Shown here piece after piece: positions 34,112 through 45,862 of a stretch of DNA of 64,000 bases; the first letter of the stretch is position 1, and every line of letters starts with the position of its first letter. A program made the position numbers and the translations under genes. The notes beneath the pieces are model-generated. The model did no database searches, had not been told where the DNA came from, and saw only the letters and a list, made by a program, of their open reading frames with translations. The stretch spans positions 5,468,881-5,532,880 of the forward strand of contig NC_089223.1 in the NCBI RefSeq assembly GCF_963924675.1, read 5' to 3'. This stretch comes from Phocoena phocoena. Taxonomy: Eukaryota > Chordata > Mammalia > Artiodactyla > Phocoenidae.

Positions 34112-35335
34112 ACATCTTCTTTATCCAGTCATCTGTTCATAGACATTTAGGTTGCTTCCATGTCCTCACTATTGTAAATAGTGTGGCAATGAACATTGGG
34201 GTGCATGCATCTTTTTGAATTAGAGTTTTCATCTTTTCCAGATATATGCCCAGGAGTGGGATGGCTGGATCATATGGTAGCTTTATTTTTAGTTTTTTAA
34301 GGAACCTGCATAGTGGCTGCACCAATTTATATTCCCACCAACAATGTAGGAAGGTTCCCTTTTCTCCACACCCTCTCCAGGATTTATTGTTTGTAGACTT
34401 TTTGATTGTTATTCTGACTGGTGTGAGGTGACACCTCATTGTAGTCTTGATTTGCATTTCTCTAATAATTAGCAACGTTGAACATCTTTTCATGTACCTA
34501 TTGGCTATCAGTATGTCTTCTTTGAAGAAATGTGTATTTAGGTCCTCTGCCCACTTTTTGATTGAGTTTGTTTTTATGATATGAGCTGTATGAACTATTT
34601 GTATATTTTGGAAATTAGTTGCCTGATGGTTGCATCATTCACAAATATTTTCACCCAGTCCATAGGTTATCTTTTTATTTTGTTTATGGTTTCCTTTGCT
34701 GTGCAAAAGCTTTTAAGTTTAATTAGGTTCCATTCATTTATTTTTGTTTTCATTTCCATTACTCTAGGAGACAGATCCAAAAAAATATTGCTGTGATTTA
34801 CATCAAAGAGTGTTCTGCCTATGTTTTCCTCTAGAATTTTATAGTATCTGGTCTTACATTTAGGTGTTTCATCCATTTTGAGTTTATTTTTGTATATGGT
34901 GTTAGAGAATGTTCTAATTTCATTCTTTTATAAGTAGCTGTCCAATTTTCCCAGCACCACTTATTCAAGAGACTGTTTTTTCTCCATTATATATTCTTGT
35001 AGATTAACTGACCATAAGTGCATCGGTTTATTTCTGGGCTTTCTATCCTGTTCCACTAATCTATGTGTCTGTTTTTGTGCCAGTACCATACTGTTTTGAT
35101 GACTTTAGCTTTGTAGTATAGTGTGAAGTCAGCGTGATCTTCCAGATTCATTCTTCTTTCTCAAGGTTGTTTTGGCTATTTGGGTTCTTTTGTGTTTCCA
35201 TGCAAATTTTAAAATTATTTGCTCCAGTTCTGTGAAAAATGTCATTGGTATTTTGGTAGGGATTGCATTAAATCTGTAGATTGCCTTGGGTAGTATGGTT
35301 ATTTTTAAAATATTCATTCTTCCAATCCAAGAACA

Positions 35336-36047
35336 AAGATGCCCACTCTTGCCACTTTTATTCAACATAGTTTTGGAAGTCCTAGCCATAGCAAACAGAG
35401 AAGGAAAATAAATAAAAGGAATCCAAATTGGAAAGGAAGAAGTAAAACTGTCACTGTTTTCAGATGACATGATACTATACACAGAAAATCCTAAAGACCC
35501 TCCCAGAAAACTACTAGGACTCATAAATGAATTTGTTAAAGTTTCAGGGTACAAAATTAATATACAGAAGTCGTTTGCATTCCTTTCTGTAAAATTTAGT
35601 TTTATTGATGTATAGTTGATTTACAATGTTGTGTTAATTTCTGCTGAACAGCAAAGTAACTCAGTTATACACATATATACATTCTTTTTTATGTTCTTTT
35701 CCATTATGGTTTATGCCAGGATATTGAATATAATTCCTTGTGCTATACAGTAGGACCTTGTTGTTTATCCATTCTATATGTAATAGTTTGCATCTACTAA
35801 CCCCAAATTCCCAGTTCTTTGCTCCCTCAACCCCCTGGTTTGCATTTCTATATACCAACAATGAAAGATCATAAAGAGAAATTAAGGAAACGATCCTATT
35901 AACCATTGAATCGAAAAGAATAAAATACCTAGGAATAAACCTACTTAAGGAGGTGAAAGACCTGTACTCTGAAAACTATAAGAAATTGATGAAAGAAGTT
36001 GAAGACAACACAAACTGATGGAAAGATATACCATGTTCTTGGATTGA
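35336..36047 (+). mobile_element. L1 (copy G), 5' portion, sense half of the twin-primed insertion
   Basis: Begins at GATGCCCACTCTTGCCAC (RT motif B region), includes a FADD-like box with one change (LFSDDM, about 35450-35470), and ends at ACCATGTTCTTGGATTG. The antisense half begins at that same point in L1, so the two halves abut in the parent sequence. An unrelated L1 fragment interrupts it at 35585-35838. Confidence 0.9.
35585..35838 (-). mobile_element. Short L1 3' UTR insertion nested in copy G
   Basis: About 254 bp of L1 3' UTR on the minus strand (TTGATGTATAGTTGATTTAC, CAATGTTGTGTTAATTTC, CCTTGTGCTATACAGTAGG), 5'-truncated. Flanked by TTTGCATTCCT (35574-35584) and TTTGCATTTCT (35839-35849), an 11-bp target duplication with one mismatch. 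Confidence 0.88.
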
Positions 36048-36315
36048 AAGTTTTATTTTTTAAATATAAAATTGAATATGAAAATTATGATGCACAAAAT
36101 TTAACTCAGTTCTATCTTATTAAAAGTAAATCCCTTGGGAATTAGCAAAGAGATAAATCACAGCTTCTGAAGTATCTGTTAATCAGTTGCAGTGATATTT
36201 TCTAGTGAATGACTATTTCAGTCTCAGATCATGAAAAACTGGCAGAAAACCATGAATGAATTAATAAAGAGAGCCTTCAAAAGAAAAGATTGTACTTATT
36301 AAAAGTTGAAGTTTC

Positions 36316-36521
36316 GAGCTTCCCTGGTGGCACAGTGGTTGAGAGTCCGCCTGCCGATGCAGGGGACACGGGTTCATGCCCTGGTCTGGGAAGATCCCAC
36401 GTGTCACGGAGTGGCTGGGCCCGTGAGCCATGGCCGCTGAGCCTGCGCGTCCGGAGCCTGTGCTCCGCAACGGGAGAGGCCACAACAGTGAGAGGCCCGC
36501 GTACCGAAAAAAAAAAAAAAA
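36316..36521 (+). mobile_element. CHR-2-like SINE with perfect target duplication
   Basis: Same compact form as 11-222, with A box TGGCACAGTGG, B-box-like GGGTTCATGCC and an uninterrupted A tail at its end. Perfect 10-bp duplication TTGAAGTTTC at 36306-36315 and 36522-36531. Low divergence and the clean tail suggest a fairly recent insertion. Confidence 0.95.
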
Positions 36522-36539
36522 TTGAAGTTTCACTGAAAC

Positions 36540-37752
36540 TTCAGCCAAGACAGTGCCCAGATTCCTACTCACGTTAGATGACCTTGGCTCCAGAAGTCAC
36601 GTGCCCTCTGGTGCTAGGGCTAAACCTAATAATGGCTTGTTTGTTGTAGCTCAGAAACAGAATGCTTCTGAATGTGCTGTGTCATCTTCCTTTATAAATT
36701 TATTTGAGTTTACTGTTTAATGGCATTTCCTCAACATATTTTATTTATAGACTAGCAGATCTTATATCTTTTAAATTGAATTGTTTTGCTTATAAATATC
36801 ACCCATGCTTTTTCAGTCCACAGGATGTTATTAAACTGCAAACAGAGTCACTTAAGAGGAGTAGGATGACGTGAGTTTTGTTGCAATCCATGCTTCCTAA
36901 ATTTCCCTTATACTTTTTCCTAAAATTTTGTTCTTTTTTGCTTACAAAGAATTCCTCCAGGTTCTCATTCCTAAAGCTAATTCACAAACACTGGAAATAC
37001 ATGGGTGATTGATGGAGTTTAATTTCACCCATGGAGGAAAAAACCAACCTGAAGCAACAGTACTGATGATTGGTGTGGAAGAGCCAGTCAGAACATGCAG
37101 CAGTGGACGTGCTTAGTGCAGAAAAGAGCAGATGCTCTCTACAGGGAGAAGGGTCACAGCTGCAAAGAGCAAGAACATGCACAAAATAGGGCTTCAGTGT
37201 CTGCACTATGAGGGGGAAATATGCTGGCCCATCCAGGACATCTTTGTTCCCACAGGGCAGCAATTTCAATCAGCAGGGTTATTTCTAGATTTTTTTTAAA
37301 AAAACCAGTGAAATGGATAAATTATATACCTATTCATTTTTATTTCTACCTAGTCAATAATAGTTTATTTTCCTGAGAAAAATCAAAGCCGAGGTTTGCT
37401 TTTCCTCTTATTTGTCTTTGAAGAAAGTAGGGGAAGTGAGCAGTGTGTAATTTAGTTGGATTGCTGAATGGAACAATAACCTTCTACCCGGACCACTCTT
37501 AGCTTCACATTTTATGATATTTATCAACTTGGGCTCATCGTAACGTCTGCCACTCTGTGGAAAGTTAGAGATGGAGTAGTCAATTTGCTTTACAAATATC
37601 CCAGGCCACTCTAAGGCAGTTTATCCTACAAACTAAATCTCCAGCTTTTAACAAAATGAAACAATACTGGCAAAATATGGCCCCTAAATAAAATTCCTAA
37701 ACTTTGACTCTTCCCCTCTTCTCCATTCTTCCCTATATTCGTGTTCCTATTT
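36540..37752. other. No recognised feature
   Basis: Single-copy-looking sequence. The frame 36982-37269 (minus, 95 codons) shows no known domain. Confidence 0.45.
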
Positions 37753-37764
37753 AAATACTCAACC

Positions 37765-38423
37765 CATCCAGCAATCCCACTCCCGGGCATATCTCTGGAA
37801 AAGACAAAAACTCTAATTCTAAATGATACGTGCACCCCAATGTTCATAGCAGTACTATTTACAATAGTCGAAATGAGGAAGCCACCTGAATGTCCATTGA
37901 CAAATGAATGGATAAAGAAGATGTATTTATATACATAGTGGATTATTACTCATCCATAAAAAAATGAAAAATGCCATTTGCAACAACGTGGATGGACCTA
38001 GAGATTATCATACTAAGTGAAGTAAGCCAGACAGAGAAAGACAAACATCATATGGTATTGCTTATACACGGAATCTCAAAAAATTATACTGTTACAAATA
38101 AAATTATTCACTAAATATAAATAGACTCACAGATATAGAAAACAAACTTATAGTTACCAAAGGGGAAAGGAGGGAGGGATACACTAGGAGTTTGGGATTA
38201 ACAGATACACATTACTGTATATAAAATAGATAAACAATAAGGATTCACTGTATAGCACAGAGAACTATATTCAATATCTTATAATAATCTATAATGGAAA
38301 AGAATCTGAAAAAGAATACATGTATTAATATATATCAATATATGTATATGTATAACTGAATCACTTTGCTGTACACCTGAAACATTGTAAATCAACTATA
38401 CTCTAATTAATAAATAAATCAAT
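37765..38423 (+). mobile_element. 5'-truncated L1 (copy H) with target duplication
   Basis: About 660 bp covering the end of ORF2 (CCAGCAATCCCACTCCCGGG through TGGATGGACCTAGAGATTATC) and the whole 3' UTR to the A-rich tail. Flanked by a perfect 12-bp duplication, AAATACTCAACC, at 37753-37764 and 38424-38435. Confidence 0.95.
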
Positions 38424-38439
38424 AAATACTCAACCTAAA

Positions 38440-38565
38440 TACTTCCTCCTTGTAGTCTTCCCAAATTTCCCCAATCAGGATTATCCCTTTCTCCACAGTG
38501 TTCCTACAACACTTTGCATATGTTTCTATTATGATGTTTATTTCATTCTGTCTTAACTCTACCAT
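38440..38565 (+). repeat. Possible L2 fragment
   Basis: CTCCACAGTGTTCCTACAAC, TTTGCATATGTTTCTATTATG and TTTCATTCTGTCTTAACTC resemble an L2 3' segment. Weak. Confidence 0.4.
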
Positions 38566-39130
38566 ATTATAAGAAATCTACTCTTACAAAAGTAACCAAT
38601 GTCTTCTCTGTGATGATACCCTTGGACATTTTCATGCTCATCGAGCTAAGGATATTTCTCAGGACTTGATTTTCATTGTCGTTTTCTTTGTTCTCCATTT
38701 AACTTACCTGGCTATAGTACCCAACAAATATGCATTTGGAATAAATGATTCTGGGGGCCATTATGTGATAATTCTTTGCACATATATTACATTCAAAATT
38801 AGGAGTCCTGAGGTGTAAAATTTCCCTTGGCTAAAGAAGAATATACAAAATAAAGCATTGAATGTCTACTGGAATTTCATAGAGTCTCCTAAAAGTGCAG
38901 CAACTGTAAAACTAATAACAGATTCTAAAAGAACCGAATTGGAAACTCAAACAGTCCTACCCAGCAAATAATTATCTGATCTGTAAGAGCAAAAGAAAGA
39001 AAGAAAAATGAAGACTTTAAGGGAAGTCAACATTTCCACATAGTCTCATCCTTGTACAATGTTAGTGAAACCATAGAAGCTGCTTTTTCATATTACAGGC
39101 AACAGTCTATAACCCTGAGAGGCTGTGCTG

Positions 39131-39213
<83 letters not shown>

Positions 39214-39358
39214 GGGAGGGAGGGAGGGAGGGAGGGAGGGAGGGAGGGAGGGAGGGAGGGAGGGAGGAAGGAAGGAAGGAAGGAAGGAAGGAAGGAAGGA
39301 AGGAAGGAAGGAAGGAAGGAAGGAAGGAAGGAAGAGGGAGGGAGGAAGGAAGGAAGGC
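39131..39358. repeat. Compound tetranucleotide microsatellite (GAAA)n-(GGGA)n-(GGAA)n
   Basis: Three consecutive pure blocks: GAAA to about 39213, GGGA to about 39264, GGAA to about 39358, with one GGGA interruption near 39333. All purine on +, about 228 bp. The Lys/Glu/Gly/Arg-rich and Ser/Leu/Pro/Phe-rich frames of up to 141 codons here are pure repeat. Confidence 0.97.
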
Positions 39359-39584
39359 TTCTGATATTGTTCCAATTGGCATAGATATTGACTAAAGGGA
39401 GTTTTGGAAGATGTTTTTATTCTATCTCCATGAATATCATAGGTAATGGTTTTATATTTTGATGCCAACAGTATCATCTGGAAATAATGGTGCTCTATAA
39501 CTGAATAGTCCACATGTGATTACAACACAAGTGATTTGCAGAAGTGTTGTGACAGCTAACACATCCTGCAAACTTTATTATTCT

Positions 39585-40005
39585 TTCATCAAACGTTTAT
39601 TGTTTCCTTTGTATCTAGAACTGAGGGCACCAAGTTGCACACAATGCAAACAAACACATATATCCACATGCTCTTAGAAGACATCGTAGCAGAAGTGATT
39701 GATTTTGCTTCTAAGTATAGAGGAAAGTCTGGGAAAATAGGAGCAGCCTGACCTGGTTTCAAGAATGATTAGTTTGCCATATAGGTGGAGATGTAGAGAT
39801 GGGTGGGGAAAGAGATTTTCCAGACAGAGGGGATGAACACAAAGGCCCAGAGAGGTGAAAGGACAGGTGTGGCCAGAGAGCTCTGACCAGAAAGATTTTG
39901 CTGAAGTACAAAGTCCAATGGAAAGAATTGCAATTCAGGGAAGTTTGAGATGTAGGCCAAACATAGAGGGGCTTTGGTTTGAAGCTAAGGAATTGGTCTT
40001 CATCC
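39585..40005 (-). repeat. L2 region with gaps
   Basis: TCATCAAACGTTTATTGTTTCC followed by a diverged L2 continuation, then ACAGAGGGGATGAACACAAAGGCCC and GCTCTGACCAGAAAG, which resemble the L2 interior on the minus strand. Confidence 0.5.
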
Positions 40006-40011
40006 CACCGG

Positions 40012-40150
40012 CTAGTGGTTCTCTTCAGTGTGTCAGAGTCACCTGGGGAGTTTGTTAAAATGTCCAACCCCTAACACTTCTCATTCAGCAGGTCCAGGGT
40101 GTGGTCCAGATAACCATTTTTAGCAAAAATCCTCAGTGACGCTTTTGAAG
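40012..40150 (+). repeat. MER5-type DNA-transposon relic (hAT-Charlie)
   Basis: CTAGTGGTTCTC, GAGTCACCTGGGGAGTTTG, TTAAAATGTCCAACCCCTAAC, TTCAGCAGGTCCAGGGTG follow the MER5A/B consensus as I know it. Confidence 0.75.
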
Positions 40151-40304
40151 GTAGTTTTTGTTTGTACCTTGAGGAAATAGCAACAGTGATTGCAGGAATT
40201 TGAGGTATTCTAACCAGAAGCATGGCATTCTGAAGGGTAATTTGGGGTGACGAGGAGGAAGCTGGGCACACTTGGTAAGACTGACATCACAATTGTTTGT
40301 AAAA

Positions 40305-40440
40305 CACTTGGTCTGGGATTGAGGAGACCTGGAATCCTACTTTAGCTCCATCACTGACTAGATGTGCTTCTTCCAGGCAGTTTTCTAATTTGTCTTTCAC
40401 TTGCATTTTTCATTAAAGAGTGTAATATTATGAACCCTCC
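40305..40440 (+). repeat. MIR relic
   Basis: GAGACCTGGAATCCTACTTTAG, CTCCATCACTGACTAGATG and TGTAATATTATGAACC fit the MIR core in sense. Confidence 0.65.
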
Positions 40441-40512
40441 TTCTAAGTACATAAGTAATGAAGCTAAAATTACTTTTTAAATGCTTACACTCCATGCAAC
40501 TGGAGTGGAAAT

Positions 40513-40664
40513 ATTTTTTTAATTGAAGTATAGTTGATTTACAATGTTGTGTTAATTTCTGCTGTACAGCTAAGTGATTCAGTTATACATATATATATGC
40601 ACTCTTTTTCATATTATTTTCCATTATGATTTATCACAAGATATTGAATATAGCTCCCTGTGCT
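40513..40664 (-). mobile_element. Short 5'-truncated L1 3' UTR fragment
   Basis: TTTTTTTAATTG, AAGTATAGTTGATTTAC, GTGTTAATTTCTGCTGTAC and TATAGCTCCCTGTGCT are L1 3' UTR text in reverse. No convincing target duplication. Confidence 0.85.
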
Positions 40665-41133
40665 TGAATGTAAGTTTTATGATTGTAAACTATGCACATG
40701 TTACAGACTGATAAAATCAAGAATCTGACCCTGATTAGAGAATATGCAGTAATAATTGATACCAGCTAACACTTAAATTTGTTTTATTGAAAATAATATG
40801 ATTTCTTTCTACCCTTTAAAAAAGTTTTATTTATTTATTTTTTTAACATTGCTTTACAATGGTGTGTTAGTTTCTACTATATAACACAGTGAATCAGCTA
40901 TACATATATATATATATCCCCATATCTCCTCCCTCTTGAATCTCCCTCCCAACTTCCCTATCCACCCCTCTAGGTGGACACAAAGCACTGAGCGGATCTC
41001 CCTGTGCTATGAGACTCCTTCCCACTAGCTATCTATTTTACACTTTGGTAGTGTATATATGTCCATGCCACTTTCTGACTATGTCCCAGCTTACCCTTCC
41101 CCCTCCCTGTGTCCTCAAGGCCATTCTCTACGT

Positions 41134-42285
41134 CTATGACTTTGTTCCTGTCCTGCCCCTAGGTTCTTCAGAATCTTTTCTTTTTTTTAGATTCCATATA
41201 TATGTGTTAACATATTGGTATTTGTTTTTCTCTTTCTGACTTACTTCACTCTGTATGACAGTCTCTAGGCCCATCCACCTCACTACAAATAACTCAATTT
41301 CATTTCTTTTTATGGCTGGGCAATATTCCATTGTATATATGTGCCATATCTTCTCTATCCATTCATCTGTCGATGGACACTGGGGTTGCTTCCATGTCCT
41401 GGCTATTGTAAATGGTGCTGCAATGAATATTGTGGTACATGACTCTTTTTGAATTATGGATTTCTCAGGGTATATGCCCAATAGTGGGATTGCTGGGTTG
41501 TATGGTAGTTCCCACCAAGAGTGCAAGAGGGATCCCTTTTCTCCACACCCTCTGCAGCATTTATTGCTTGTAGATTTTTTGATGATGGCCATTCTGACTG
41601 GTATGAGGTGATACCTCATTGTAGTTTTGATTTGCATTTCTCTAATGATTAGTGATGTTGAGCATCCTTTCATGCGTTTGTTGGCAATCTGTATATCTTC
41701 TTTGGAGAAATGTCTGTTTAGGTCTTCTGCCCATTTTTGGATTGATTTGTTTGCCTTTTTGATATTGAGCTGCATGAGCTGTTTATACATTTTGGAGATT
41801 AATCCTTTGTCAGCTGATTGGTTTGCAAATATTTTCTCCCATTCTGAGGGTTGCCTTTTCATCTTGTTTATGGTTTCCTTTGCTGTGCAAAAGCTTTTAA
41901 GTTTCATTAGGTGCCATTTGTTTATTTTTGTTTTTATTTCCATTTCTCTACGATGTAGGTCAAAAAGGATCTTGCTGTGATTTATGTCATGGAACGTTCT
42001 GCCTATGTTTTCCTCTAAGAGATTTAAAGTGTCTGACCATACATGTAGGTCTTTAATCCATTTTGAGTTTATTTTGGGGTATGGTGTGAGGGAGTGTTTG
42101 AATTTCATTCTTCTACATGTAGCTGTCCAGTTTTTCCAGCACCACTTATTGAAGATGCTGTCTTTACTCCATTGTATATTCTTGCCTCCTTTATCAAAGA
42201 TAAGGTGACCAGATGCGCGTGGGTTTTTCTCTGGGCTTTCTATCTGTTCCATTGATCTATATTTCTGTTTTTGTGCCAGTACCAT
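41134..42285 (-). pseudogene. L1 ORF2 C-terminal frame (copy D), 383 codons
   Basis: Longest open frame in the window. It starts downstream of the RT core and covers the ORF2 C-terminal domain: [20 protein letters not shown] at its start, [19 protein letters not shown] midway, and a Cys knuckle, [16 protein letters not shown], near residue 240, followed by the gap described above. A lost stop lets it run into the 3' UTR for several codons. It has no start context of its own and lacks endonuclease and RT, so it is a fragment, not a gene. Confidence 0.85.
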
Positions 42286-42290
42286 ACTGG

Positions 42291-44917
42291 CTAGATTACT
42301 GTAGCTTTGTAGTATAGTCTGAAGTCAAGGAGCATAATTCTTCCAACTCCTTTTTTCTTTCTCAAGATTGTTTTGGCTATTCGAGGTCTTTTGTGTTTCC
42401 ATACAAATTGTGAATTGTTTTGTTCTAATTCTGTGAAAAATGCCATTGGTAGTTTGATAGGGATTGCATTGAATCTGTAGATTGCTTTGGGTAGTGGAGT
42501 CATTTTTTACAATGTTGATTCTTCCAATCCAAGAACATGGTATATCTCTCCATCTGTATCATCTTTACTTTCTTTCATCAGTGTCTTATAGTTTTCTGCA
42601 TACAGGTCTTTCATCTCCTTAGGTAGGTTTATTCCTAGTTATATTATTCTTTTTGTTTCAATGGTAAATGGGTGTGTTTCCTTAATATCTATTTCAGATA
42701 TTTCATCATTAGTGTATAGGAATGCAAGAGATTTCTGTGCATTAATTTTGTATCCTGCTACTTTACCAAATTCACTGTTTAGCTCTAGTAGTTTTCTGGT
42801 AGCATCTTTAGGATTCTCTCTATATAGTATCATGTCATCTGCAAATAGTGAGTTTTACTTCTTCTTTTCCAATTTAGATTCCTTTTATTTCTTTTTCTTC
42901 TCTGATTGCTGTGGCTAAAACTTCCAAAACTTTGTTGAACAAAAGTGGTGAGAGTGAGCAACCTTGTCTTTTTCCTGATCTTACTGGAAATGGTTTCAGT
43001 TTTTCACCGTTGAGAATGATGTTGGCTGTGACTTTGTCATATATGGCTTTTATTATGTTGAGGTAACTTCCTTCTTTCTGGAGGGGTTTTACCATAAATC
43101 TGTGTTGAATTTTGTTGTAAGCTTTTTCTGCATGTATTGAGATGGTCATACGGTTCTTCTCCTTCAATTTGTTAATATGGTTTAGCACATTGATTGATTT
43201 GTATATATTGAAGACCCTTGCATTCCTGCAATAAATCCCAGTTGATCATGGTGTATGATCCTTTTAATGTGCCGTTGGATTCTGTTTTCTAGTATTTTGT
43301 TGAGGATATTTGCATCTATGTTCATCAGTGATATTGGCTTGTAGTTTTCTTTTTTTGTAACATCTTTGGTTTTGATATCAGGCTGATGGTGGTCTCGTAG
43401 AATGAGTTTGGGAGTTCTCCTCCCTCTGTTATATTTTGGAAGAGTTTGAGAAGGATAGGTGTTAGCTCTTCTGCAAATGTTTTAGAGAATTCACCTGTGA
43501 AGCCATCGTGTCCTAGGCTTTTGTTTGTTGGAAGATTTTTAATCACAGTCTCAATTTCAGTGCTTGTGATTGGCCTGTTTATATTTTCTATTTCTTCCTG
43601 GTTCAGTCTCAGAAGGTTGTGCTGTTCTATGAATTTGTCCATTTCTCCTACGTTCTCCATTTTACTGGCATTTAGTTGCTTGTAGTAATCTCTCATGATC
43701 CTTTGCATTTCTGCAGTATCAGTTGTTACTTCTCTTTTTTCATTTCTAATTCTATTGATTGAGTCTTCTTCCTTTTTTTCTTGATGAGTGTGGTTAATGG
43801 TTCATCAATTTTGTTTATCTTCTCAAAGAACCAGCTTTTAGTTTTATTGATCTTTGCTATCATTTCTTTCATTTTGTTTTCATTTATTTCTAATCTGATC
43901 TTTATGATTTCTTTCCCTCTGCTAACTTTGGGGTTTTTTGTTCTTCTTTCTCTATTTGCATTAGGTGTAAGTTTAGATTGTTTATTTGAGATGTTTCTTG
44001 TTTCTTGAGGTAGGACTGTATTGCTATAAACTTCCCTCTTAGACTGCTTTTCCTGAACCCCATAGGTTTTGGGTCATCATGTTTTCATTGTCTTTTGTTT
44101 CTAGGTATTTTTTGATTTCCTCTTTGATTTCTTCTGTGATCTCTTGGTTATTTCGTAGTGTGTGGTGTAGTCTCCACATGTTTGTATTTTTTACAGATTT
44201 TTTCCTGTAATTGATAACTAGTCTCACAACATTGTGTTCAGAAAAGATACTTGATACGATTTCAATTTTCTTAAATTTACCAAGGCTTGATTTGTGACCC
44301 AAGATATAATCTATTCTGGAGAATGTTCCAGGAGCACTTGAGAAGAAAGTGTAATCTGCTGCTTTTTTATAGAATGTCCTATAAATATCAATTAAGTCCA
44401 TTTTTTTAACGTTTCATTTAATGCTTGTGTTTCCTTATTTATTTTGCTTTTGGATGATCTGTCCATTGCTGAAAGTGGGGTGTTAAATTCACCTAATATT
44501 ATTCTTTTACTGTCGATTTCCCCTTTATGGCTCTTAGCATTTGCCTTATGTATTGAGGTGCTCCTATGTTGGGTGCATAAATATTTACAATTGTTATATC
44601 TTCTTCTTGGATTGATACCTTGATCATTATATAGTGCCCTTCTTTGTCTCTTGTAATAGTCTTTATTTTAATGTATATTTTGTCTGATGTGAGAATTGCT
44701 CCTCCAGCTTTCTTTTGATTTCTATCTGCATGGAATATCATTTTCCATCCCCTCATTTTCAGTCTGTATGTTTCCCTAAGTCTGAAGTGGGTCTCTTGTA
44801 GACAGCATGTGTATGGGTCTTGTTGTTGTATCCATTCAGCCAGTCTATGTCTTTTGGTTGGAGCGTTTAATCCATTTACATTTAAGGTAGTTATTGATAT
44901 GTATGTTCCTGTTACTA
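42291..44917 (-). pseudogene. L1 ORF2 endonuclease and RT remnant (copy D)
   Basis: Fragmented upstream part of the same ORF2. The RT catalytic motif reads SIHAEKAYN at about 43125-43155, with His in place of the essential Asp. Motif B is changed to [15 protein letters not shown]. The FADD box region (about 42835-42855) has lost a base, breaking the frame. In the endonuclease frame 44039-44401 the Asp-His box reads SEHN. The usual start ATG is ATA near 44915. Confidence 0.85.
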
Positions 44918-45129
44918 TTTTCTTAATTGTTTCGGGTTCGTTATTGTAGCTCTTTTCCTTCTCTTGTGTTTCCTGCCTAGAGAAGTTCCTTTAGCATTTG
45001 TTGTAGAGCTGGTTTTGTGGTGCTGAATTCTCTTAGCTGTTGCTTGTCTGTAAAGGATTTAATTTCTCCATTGAATTGGAATGAGATCTTTGCTGGGTAA
45101 TGTAATCTTGGTTGTAGGTTTTTCCCTTT

Positions 45130-45862
45130 CATCACTTTAAATATGTCCTGTCACTGCCTTCTGGCTTGCAGAGTTTCTGCTGAAAGATCAGCTGTTAACC
45201 TTACGGGGATTCCCTTGTATGTTATTTGTTGCTTTTCCCTTGCTGTTTTTAATATTTTATCTTTTTATTTAATTTTTGATAGTTTGATTAATATGTGTCT
45301 TGATGTGTTTCTCCTTGGATTTACCCTGTATGGGACTGTCTGTGCTTCCTGGACTTGATTGTCTATTTCCTTACCTATATTAGGGAATTTTTCAATTATA
45401 GTCTCTTCAAATATTTTCTCTGTCTTTTTTTTTTTCTCTTCTTTTTCTGGGACCCCTATTATTCTAATGTTGGTGCATTAATGTTGTCCCAGAGGTCTCT
45501 GAGATTGTCCTCAATTCTTTTTTCTTTGTTCTGCTGTGCATTAGTTATTTCCACTATTTTATCTTCCAGGTCACTTATCCGTTCTTCTGTCTCAGTTATT
45601 CTGCTATTGATTCCTTCTAGAGAATTTTTAATTTCATTTATTGTACTGTTCATCATTGTTTGTTTGCTCTTTAGTTCTTCTGGGTCTTTGTTAAACTTTT
45701 CTTGTATTTTCTCCATTCTATTTCCAAGATTTAGGATCATCTTTTCTATCATTACTCTGAATTTTTTTTCAGGTAGACTGCCTATTTCCTCTTCATTTGT
45801 TTCGTCTGGTGGGTTGATACATTGCTCCTTCATCTGCTGTGTATTTCTCTGTCTTCTCATTT
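45130..45862 (-). pseudogene. L1 ORF1 remnant (copy D)
   Basis: Frame 45459-45860 (133 codons) starts with MRRQRNTQQMKEQ and runs into the coiled coil (NSTINEIKNSLEGINSRITE, DLEDKIVEITNAQQNKEKR). It shifts frame before the RNA-binding and C-terminal domains, which follow at lower coordinates in pieces. Confidence 0.85.

Larger units (their letters stand above)
33239..35335 (-). mobile_element. L1 (copy G), 3' portion, antisense half of a twin-primed insertion
   Basis: L1 3' UTR and ORF2 C-terminal half read on the minus strand from the poly-T side. It includes the [19 protein letters not shown] knuckle frame (34137-34493 on minus). The host target duplication AACTTTTATTTTTT (33225-33238) lies just outside, with its partner AAGTTTTATTTTTT at 36048-36061. 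A Tigger MITE (33261-33605) interrupts the 3' UTR, and an (AT)n tract has expanded at 34061-34108. At 35335 the orientation flips. Confidence 0.9.

Noticed and set aside
39052..39513. Lys/Glu-rich and Ser/Phe/Leu-rich frames up to 141 codons
   Set aside because: Pure tetranucleotide repeat read in different frames.
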